This document shows, one piece after another, positions 22,688 through 28,174 of a DNA stretch of 28,174 nucleotides. The position numbers and the translations under genes are program-made. The notes beneath the pieces are model-generated. The model ran no database searches. It worked only from the letters and a program-made list of their open reading frames with translations, and had not been told where the DNA came from. The DNA is taken from positions 17,928-46,101 of the forward strand of contig CAJTVH010000020.1 in NCBI GenBank assembly GCA_910579745.1, given 5' to 3'. The stretch is from an uncultured Clostridia bacterium. GTDB taxonomy: Bacteria; Bacillota; Clostridia; Lachnospirales; CAG-274. Each line of letters starts with the position of its first letter. Within the stretch, counting starts at the first letter, position 1.

Positions 22688-22848
22688 GAGCGTATCTGAA
22701 AATTAAAATATGCACAAAAAATTATAAAAAATAAAACGAGACAGAAAGGCTTTTCTGGTTAATTGAACCGTTTTCGTTTATTTTTTAATAATTTTGTGGG
22801 TACTTCGCATATATAACTGATAACTTATGATAGTTTTCAGATACTCCA
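22688..22848 (+). mobile_element. Element B, copy 3 (161 bp, uninterrupted)
   Basis: GAGCGTATCTGAAAATTA follows TA (22686-22687), and TAGTTTTCAGATACTCCA precedes TA (22849-22850). The interior has the same order of blocks as copy 1 (AAAATTATAAAAAATAAAAC, then TTCGCATATATAACTGATA). It holds a single AAAAT where copy 1 carries element A. Confidence 0.88.
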
Positions 22849-22957
22849 TAACTTATGGAAATTTTTTGCTGATTTATAGTTGAATTTTAGTAAATAAATA
22901 AAATTATTACGATTTGAGAAGTTGAAAAAAATAGTGGATATTTTATTTTTTTGCTTA

Positions 22958-23059
22958 GAGTTATCTAAAAACTAAAATATATACAAAAAAACAAAATTCA
23001 ATTAAACTCTTTTTATTTTGTTTTTACAATTTTTTTGATATTTTAGTTTTATGAGTCCA
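22958..23059 (+). mobile_element. Element B relative (102 bp)
   Basis: GAGTTATCTAAAAACTAAAA follows TA (22956-22957), and TAGTTTTATGAGTCCA precedes TA (23060-23061). The ends match element B with several changes; the interior is an A/T-rich palindrome (AAAACAAAAT and its complement). It is 109 bases after copy 3. Confidence 0.65.
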
Positions 23060-23291
23060 TATAAGGTTTTTTAATAATTGCTGTTTTATACAATTTCAAC
23101 AATAGATATAAAATATAAAGTTTTCAGACACGTTATAGTTTATTAGAATTTACGTTATTTTTATGAAAAGTTATATGGTTTCTAAGTTTTATTATTATAT
23201 TTTATATCGATTGTGGCGTAGTATAAATATATGGTTTTAATATTTTATATTAAATATAGTATTTTGGTAAGAGATGAAAGAATATTTAAAA

Positions 23292-23320
23292 TTTACTTGA
23301 ATATAGAGAAAAAATATAAT
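23292..23320 (+). promoter_or_regulatory. Probable promoter of the PAS kinase gene
   Basis: TTTACT (23292-23297), 17 bases, TATAAT (23315-23320), 67 bases before the ATG. The -35 is a weak match. Confidence 0.5.
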
Positions 23321-23386
23321 TTATTTTAAGGAAATATATTTATATATATAATACATATGCTTAGAAAAGGAGGCGTCGACAGGTAA

Positions 23387-24805
23387 ATGTATAACAAAGA
23401 GGTTCTGTCAATCGTTTTAAAAAAGATTGTTGGTGAGAATATTGGCATTATTGTAATATTTGATGACGACGGAAAAATTATATATATGAATGAAACAGGG
23501 AAAAAGGAATTGGAGTATGATATTCAAGATACTGATATACAAACTTTATTTATGTCATTTTTTCCGGAAGATATGACTATTTCTGAGTTTATTAAGAGTT
23601 TAAGCGATAAAATTATTGAAACGGTTGTTTACAGGAAAAATAATACTTGCTTTAATGTTTTGGCGCGCGCGGGTAGGATTGATGAGGGTGTGTGTTTTAA
23701 TTTTTTTTCTTTGATTAATATTCAGCATGAAACGTACGCTGTTAAGGAACTTGAAAAAGTTCAAAATACCATGAAAGACGCGACAAAATCAAGAGATCAG
23801 TTTGTGGCGAATATTACTCATGAACTGCGAACGCCTTTAAATGGCATCAAAGGTCATATAACAGAGCTTTTTAACAGTGAGGAACAGTCAGAGAAAAAAA
23901 GAAAAATGAATATTGTTTTGAAGTGCTGTGAAAATATGGAAAACATTGTTAATAATCTTCTCGATTTCTCAAAAATTGAGGCAGGGAAGTTTGATATAAC
24001 AGAAAGTCCTTTTAACTTTAGAGACGCTATAAATCATGTTTTGGATACAAGTATAATTATAGCTAATGAGAAAGGTCTTAAAATGTCAGCTTCTGTAGCG
24101 CCGGAAATTCCTGATATTGTTATAGGAGACGAGCTTAGAATTATTCAAGTTTTAAATAACCTTGTCTCAAACGCCCTTAAATTTACTGCTATTGGTTATG
24201 TTAATATTGAGGTATATAAAACAAGGCTTCGCCATGGACGGATGGAACTTACTTTTTTTGTTGTTGATACGGGAGTAGGTATAGGAATGGAGGAAAGGGA
24301 AAAACTTTTTAAGAGTTTTTCTCAGGTGAACGGCTCCATTACAAGACGTTATGGGGGCACTGGGCTTGGACTTTTTGTCACAAAACAGTTAGTTGAGCTT
24401 ATGCATGGTTCTATCAGCGTTGAGAGTGAGAAGGGGAAGGGCAGCACATTTACATTTACTATTGAGGTAGGAGTTGACGGCGATATAGAGGATGAAGTGG
24501 AAAAACCTGTTTTTTCAAGAGAGATATTAACGTCACATAATGAGAGTATAGATAAAATTTACATATTTAAAAGTGATGAAAATTTAAAAGAGCTAAAGAG
24601 TAATATTGAAAAACTGATGCTTTCTATTGAGATGGATAATTGGGAAAAAGCGGAAGTTTTTTCAGACAATATAAAAACGTTATTGAAAGGCGCGGGGAAA
24701 AGCGCTAAAAACAGTGTTTTTAAAATGCAAATGGCAATACGAAAAGAGAACTATGAGAAAAGTATTGAGTGTTTAGAACTTTTAAAAAATGAGCTTGATT
24801 TTTAA
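23387..24805 (+). CDS. PAS histidine kinase with degenerate HPt-like tail
   Basis: 472 residues, soluble. The ATG at 23387 is the first possible start, because an in-frame stop (TAA) directly precedes it; AAGGAGG lies 13 bases upstream, a long spacing. Residues about 10-115 are a PAS-like domain (GIIVIFDDDGKIIYMNETG). HisKA at about 135-200 has NITHELRTPLNGI with His145 and LLDFSKIEAGK. The HATPase at about 245-365 has NLVSNALKFT, VVDTGVGIG and GGTGLGLF. Residues about 395-472 form a helical tail resembling an HPt domain (TLLKGAGKSA), but the phosphorylated His is replaced by Thr431. The next gene encodes a receiver-HD-GYP protein in the same direction 243 bases on, a plausible partner. Confidence 0.92.
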   Translation: MYNKEVLSIVLKKIVGENIGIIVIFDDDGKIIYMNETGKKELEYDIQDTDIQTLFMSFFPEDMTISEFIKSLSDKIIETVVYRKNNTCFNVLARAGRIDEGVCFNFFSLINIQHETYAVKELEKVQNTMKDATKSRDQFVANITHELRTPLNGIKGHITELFNSEEQSEKKRKMNIVLKCCENMENIVNNLLDFSKIEAGKFDITESPFNFRDAINHVLDTSIIIANEKGLKMSASVAPEIPDIVIGDELRIIQVLNNLVSNALKFTAIGYVNIEVYKTRLRHGRMELTFFVVDTGVGIGMEEREKLFKSFSQVNGSITRRYGGTGLGLFVTKQLVELMHGSISVESEKGKGSTFTFTIEVGVDGDIEDEVEKPVFSREILTSHNESIDKIYIFKSDENLKELKSNIEKLMLSIEMDNWEKAEVFSDNIKTLLKGAGKSAKNSVFKMQMAIRKENYEKSIECLELLKNELDF

Positions 24806-25048
24806 TAAAATTTTAGAAGTATAAGAGATAGCGCTATAAGGAGAGTATATTATTTTGGCGTGGAGTATCATTAAACGCTATAATTTATCATAGTTATGAT
24901 GAAATGAGAGTGTCTTGATAGACAGTTGATTTATTACAGGTTATCAGATTATTATCCTAAATCAATAGAATTAATATGTGTTTTATTTTTTGTACGGCGA
25001 AAAAGAAAAATTTTTGTAAGAAAGGTGACTGTAAAGAAGGGTGATTAA

Positions 25049-26137
25049 ATGGAATTATGTGAAGATAAAAAGCCCATAATTTTAGTGGTGGACGATGTGG
25101 AGATTAATCTGGAAATGATTATCAATATGATTGAGAAAATGGGTTATATAGGAAGAGGGGCAAGCAATTTACAAGAAGTGATAGAAGAGATGGAAAAGGA
25201 GTTGCCTACTCTTATTCTCCTTGATATTATGATGCCGGAAATGGACGGTTATCAAATGTGCGAAATATTAAAGGCAAATCCTCGCACGCGAAAAATTCCT
25301 ATTATTTTTGTTTCGGCGGCGAACGATTTTGATGATAGGTGGAAAGCATACAAGGTTGGAGCGGTGGATTTTATAAACAAACCTCTTGAGTATTATGAGG
25401 TTCTTATTCGTGTCAATATTCATGTTAAATTATATAGAATGCAGTGCCAGCTTGAGGAAAATAATCACAGAATAAATAAAATAATAGTTGAGCAAAGGCA
25501 AAAGCTTGAGGAAGAACAAAAAAGGTTTTTTATGGCTATCGCGAAAATCGCGCAGTCTAACAAATATGTATGTGATAAAAAACATATTGAGAATGTATGT
25601 GTAAACTCAAGACTTCTCGCTCAGGCGCTTAATTTTACTGACCGTTATGAGAATAAAATATCAGGGGATTTTGTTGATTCTATTGAAATAGCGTCATCTG
25701 TGCATGATATTGGCAAGCTGAATATAGCTCAAGAAATTTTGAGAAAACCAACGGCGCTGACTCCAGAGGAAAAAAAGATTATTTATAGTCATACAATAGA
25801 GGGGGAGGAAATTTTAAAAGCGGCTTATCCTGAACCAAATGTTAATCATTTAGTTCAAATGGTTTTCGATGTTGTACGGTATCATCATGAAAATTGGGAC
25901 GGAAGCGGATACCCTGACGGACTTAAAGAAGACGAGATACCATTAGCCGCGAGAATTGTTAAGATTGTGGATAGTTATGATTGTTTTTTAGGACAGAGAT
26001 GTTATAAAATGCCTTTATCGAGAGAAGAGGCTCTTGAGAAAATGCGTGAAAAATGCGGTATACGCTATGACCCATATTTATTAGATGTTTTTTTTAAAAT
26101 CGAAAAACAGCTTAGAAATGAACAGTATTTTATTTAA
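25049..26137 (+). CDS. Response regulator with HD-GYP domain (c-di-GMP phosphodiesterase)
   Basis: 362 residues, behind AAGGGTGATTAA. The receiver at 9-130 has the acidic pair DD 15-16, Asp59 in LLDIMMPEMDG and Lys111 in NKP. A coiled linker at about 130-165 has many Q/E/K. HD-GYP at about 165-360 has HDIGKLNI (His219, Asp220), YSHTIEGEEIL (His248), RYHHENWDGSGYPDGLKEDE (His279, His280, GYP) and LAARIVKIVDSYD. The family hydrolyses cyclic di-GMP, so phosphorylation of Asp59 should control second-messenger level and hence motility or attachment. All metal ligands I can see are present. It is probably paired with the kinase upstream, and CheR/CheB follow. Confidence 0.94.
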   Translation: MELCEDKKPIILVVDDVEINLEMIINMIEKMGYIGRGASNLQEVIEEMEKELPTLILLDIMMPEMDGYQMCEILKANPRTRKIPIIFVSAANDFDDRWKAYKVGAVDFINKPLEYYEVLIRVNIHVKLYRMQCQLEENNHRINKIIVEQRQKLEEEQKRFFMAIAKIAQSNKYVCDKKHIENVCVNSRLLAQALNFTDRYENKISGDFVDSIEIASSVHDIGKLNIAQEILRKPTALTPEEKKIIYSHTIEGEEILKAAYPEPNVNHLVQMVFDVVRYHHENWDGSGYPDGLKEDEIPLAARIVKIVDSYDCFLGQRCYKMPLSREEALEKMREKCGIRYDPYLLDVFFKIEKQLRNEQYFI

Positions 26138-26253
26138 CATAACCTACCAAAAAGTTGATGTACATATATAAAATATTACAAATGGGAAAATTGGTTTTTT
26201 GCTGTAATAAAAATTTGCTAAAGGCGTAAATAAAGTTTTAAATTGGTTTGCGC

Positions 26254-26276
26254 AAGGCTTGAAATTCGCCTTTTTT
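26254..26276 (+). terminator. Weak terminator after the HD-GYP gene
   Basis: AAGGC (26254-26258) pairs with GCCTT (26268-26272) and is followed by a T run. The stem is short. Confidence 0.45.
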
Positions 26277-26313
26277 GTAGAATTGATTTCTATACGCGAA
26301 GTTTAGGGCGGTG

Positions 26314-26342
26314 TTGACAAATTTCTCGAAAAGTTGTATAAT
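26314..26342 (+). promoter_or_regulatory. Consensus sigma-A promoter of the cheR-cheB genes
   Basis: TTGACA (26314-26319), 17 bases, TATAAT (26337-26342). The transcript would start about 245 bases before the TTG start of cheR. Confidence 0.88.
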
Positions 26343-26594
26343 TATGCTGTATTTTTGGAGGTGAGCGTCAAAATTAAAATAAGCGTGTGTGGCATTTTAA
26401 TTTACTTAAACTATTTTTTAATATTTTAAACTGTTTTTCCGATATTTTAATTGAATACCTTTCAGATCCACTCTATATGAACCTGAAAGAGCCGAGTATA
26501 TTTGTATAAACAGGGCACGCAGGGCTTGTTTAGCGAGAGTGTGAGAATTTTGCGCATATTTGAGAAAAAATTATTTTTGAAAGGAGTAATAATT

Positions 26595-27398
26595 TTGATA
26601 ACGGATAAAGAATTTGAGCGTATTGTTTTTTATGTCAAAAGTAAATACGGTATAGATTTAAGCCAGAAAAAAGTTTTGGTTGGCGGAAGGCTTGAGAATT
26701 ATTTAGTTCGCAACGGATATTCAAATTATGATGAATATATGGCGAAGGTTGAGTCAAATCCAACAGGTCCGGAAGCTAAAAATCTTATTAATGTACTTAC
26801 GACAAACCATACATATTTTATGCGGGAAAGCATACATTTTGAATATCTTAAAAAAATTGTATTGCCGCAGATTAAAGCTAAAGCGTCGTCTGGAAAAGAA
26901 ATCCGCATATGGTCCGCGGCGTCTTCTACCGGTGAGGAACCGTATACTCTCGCGATGATTTTGTTCGATTATTTTGGAATAGAGCACAAATTATGGGATA
27001 CCAGAGTATTGGCTACGGATATATCAACAAGAGTGCTTGAACACGCTGCCAGAGGGATTTATTTAAGGGAACAAATTGAGCCGCTTCCGCCAAATTGGAA
27101 AAGACGGTTTTTTAAGAAGATAAATGAAAATGAATTCAGATTAGTGGATGAACTTAAAAAAGAGGTTATTTTCAGACAGTTTAATCTTATGGACAATTTT
27201 AAGTTTAAAAAACCCTTTCATGTTGTTTTTTTAAGAAATGTAATGATTTATTTTGAGGATGACACAAAATATAAATTAATTGAAAAAATATATAATTATA
27301 TGGAACCGGGCGGATATTTGTTTATAGGAACTACGGAGAGTCTTGATAAACATAAAACGAAGTTTCAGTATGTAAAGCCTTCCATGTATAAGAAGTAG
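26595..27398 (+). CDS. cheR: Chemotaxis protein methyltransferase CheR
   Basis: 267 residues from TTG 26595, with AAAGGAG 8 bases upstream; the longer frame from TTG 26502 has no binding site and a non-family extension. It methylates glutamates of chemoreceptors using S-adenosylmethionine. An N-terminal helical domain (1-75) ends LTTNHTYFMRES. The SAM-binding motif is RIWSAASSTGEEPYTLAM (about 104-121), then ATDISTRVLEHAARGIY, VFLRNVMIYF and EPGGYLFIGTTESL. The length is normal. It is separated from cheB by 9 bases and forms an operon with it. Firmicutes normally carry both enzymes for adaptation. Confidence 0.96.
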   Translation: MITDKEFERIVFYVKSKYGIDLSQKKVLVGGRLENYLVRNGYSNYDEYMAKVESNPTGPEAKNLINVLTTNHTYFMRESIHFEYLKKIVLPQIKAKASSGKEIRIWSAASSTGEEPYTLAMILFDYFGIEHKLWDTRVLATDISTRVLEHAARGIYLREQIEPLPPNWKRRFFKKINENEFRLVDELKKEVIFRQFNLMDNFKFKKPFHVVFLRNVMIYFEDDTKYKLIEKIYNYMEPGGYLFIGTTESLDKHKTKFQYVKPSMYKK

Positions 27399-27407
27399 GA
27401 GGATATT

Positions 27408-28174
27408 ATGAGAAAAATAAGAGTTCTTGTAGTAGAGGATTCATTGTTTTTTCGTAGAATGCTTGTAGAGGGTCTTAATTCGGATCCCAATATTGAGGTT
27501 ATAGCGCAGGCGAAAGACCCTTATGAGGCGAGAGACGCTATTGTGAAATACAATCCGGATGTAATGACTCTTGACGTGGAGCTTCCAAGAATGAACGGAA
27601 TTGAGTTTCTTAAAAAGCTGATGCCACAGCATCCGCTTCCTGTTTTGGTAATTAGCGCGCTTGACAATAAAGTATTTGACGCTCTTGAGGCAGGCGCTGT
27701 TGATTTTATAAATAAACCCGATGGCTCAACTGGAAACCGTCTTGAGGCGTTTTTAAAAAATGAGATGCCCGCGAAGGTTAAAATCGCTTCTACCGCTAAG
27801 GTAGGAAAGTATAAACAAGTTGAGATTGGTAATATAGGCGGCAAAATAAGCGACTCTAGTAAACAATGCGTTATCGCTATAGGCGCTTCTACGGGGGGAA
27901 CCGAAGCTATTTATGAGGTTGTGCGTAAATTTCATAGAGATATTCCAGGAGTTGTCATTTGTCAGCATATGCCGCCGGGGTTTACTAAGATGTATGCCGA
28001 AAGGCTTAATAATCAATGTGAGGTTTCCGTAAAAGAAGCCAAAACGGGAGATAAGGTGTTACAGGGGCAGGTATTAATTGCTCCCGGAGACAAACATATG
28101 CGTATTGTCAAACTGGCAGGCGAGTATCAAGTGGAATGCAGAGGCATTGATAAAGTGAACGGGCATTGTCCGTC
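27408..28174 (+). CDS. cheB: Chemotaxis glutamate methylesterase CheB, 3'-truncated by the window edge
   Basis: 255 codons to the edge; the full family length is about 350. The ATG at 27408 follows AGTAGGAGGATATT. It removes methyl groups from chemoreceptors and can deamidate them. The receiver (3-105) has VVEDS at 8-12, Asp56 in MTLDVELPRMNG and Lys103 in INKP. After a linker, the esterase domain starts VIAIGASTGGTEAI with catalytic Ser161, then VVICQHMPPGFTKMYAERL with His187 and VLIAPGDKHM. The catalytic Asp lies beyond the window. The frame remains open to the last base. Confidence 0.97.
   Translation, partial: MRKIRVLVVEDSLFFRRMLVEGLNSDPNIEVIAQAKDPYEARDAIVKYNPDVMTLDVELPRMNGIEFLKKLMPQHPLPVLVISALDNKVFDALEAGAVDFINKPDGSTGNRLEAFLKNEMPAKVKIASTAKVGKYKQVEIGNIGGKISDSSKQCVIAIGASTGGTEAIYEVVRKFHRDIPGVVICQHMPPGFTKMYAERLNNQCEVSVKEAKTGDKVLQGQVLIAPGDKHMRIVKLAGEYQVECRGIDKVNGHCP

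Larger units (their letters stand above)
22335..23386. other. 1-kb gene-free stretch with MITEs and an orphan promoter
   Basis: Contains the ssrA terminator, a consensus promoter (22583-22611) with no intact gene after it, element B copy 3 (22688-22848), a shorter relative (22958-23059), a further MITE-end fragment GTTTTCAGACACG at about 23120, and the promoter of the kinase at 23387. Bases 22390-22580 show nothing recognisable. Confidence 0.7.
26138..26594. other. Promoter and long leader before cheR
   Basis: Contains a weak terminator and the consensus promoter at 26314-26342, then about 245 bases of untranslated leader. GGAGGTGA occurs at 26357-26364 without a well-placed start after it. 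CTTTCAG and CTGAAAG near 26459-26489 form a hairpin. No gene is recognised. Confidence 0.65.

Noticed and set aside
26459..26594. Cyclic di-GMP riboswitch before cheR
   Set aside because: The conserved cores of neither known c-di-GMP class are visible. Only a single hairpin and some GGGC repeats are present.
1..28174. CRISPR array or prophage
   Set aside because: No regularly spaced direct repeats, integrase, capsid or terminase genes were seen.

Overview
The window is AT-rich DNA from a Gram-positive, low-GC, probably endospore-forming and motile anaerobe of the class Clostridia (Lachnospiraceae-like by overall feel; I cannot fix the genus). The reasons are strong AGGAGG-type ribosome binding sites, frequent TTG starts, textbook TTGACA-17-TATAAT promoters, a class III fructose-bisphosphatase, a SpoIVFB-type sporulation protease, a dockerin-bearing secreted protein and a tmRNA whose tag begins AND.

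Layout. 1-1684: 3' part of the class III fructose-1,6-bisphosphatase gene. 2523-3876: a small membrane protein followed by a SpoIVFB-like M50 protease, bracketed by two direct copies of a 68-bp repeat. 3877-4664: a nest of mobile repeats. 4665-8891 (minus): a secreted dockerin protein and a soluble hybrid histidine kinase, each with its own promoter. 8892-9671: an AraC-family remnant cut by a MITE. 9672-10190: an unknown helical protein. 10577-16289 (minus): a glucose PTS operon in the order glcT-ptsG-ptsH-ptsI. Its single good promoter and its RAT/terminator antitermination leader lie in front of the regulator gene itself. 16552-18480 (minus): an ECF sigma factor, a membrane anti-sigma-like protein and a small secreted protein. 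18492-18836 (minus): an XRE repressor. 19294-21787: an MBOAT O-acyltransferase overlapping an SGNH/AlgJ-like partner, a typical pair for acetylating a surface or secreted polymer. 21983-22334: tmRNA (ssrA). 22335-23386: a gene-free stretch with MITEs and an orphan consensus promoter. 23387-28174: signal transduction, with a PAS histidine kinase, a REC-HD-GYP c-di-GMP phosphodiesterase, CheR and the start of CheB.

The most distinctive layer is the repeats. Element A (about 206 bp, ends AACGTGAGTT, 5-bp target duplication) occurs twice: once inside a copy of element B and once inside the pts operon between ptsH and ptsI. Element B (about 160 bp, ends near GAGCGTATCTGAAAACTA, flanked by TA) occurs three times, plus shorter relatives and fragments. 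The intact B copy at 22688 acts as an empty site that proves the 5-bp duplication made by A. Element A is a string of hairpins whose differences between copies mostly preserve pairing, including one paired double change, so it may be selected for structure rather than coding. The other main point is the pts leader. Compared with the Bacillus subtilis arrangement, where the RAT lies between glcT and ptsG, here the antiterminator sits under its own RAT, which should give positive feedback on the whole operon.
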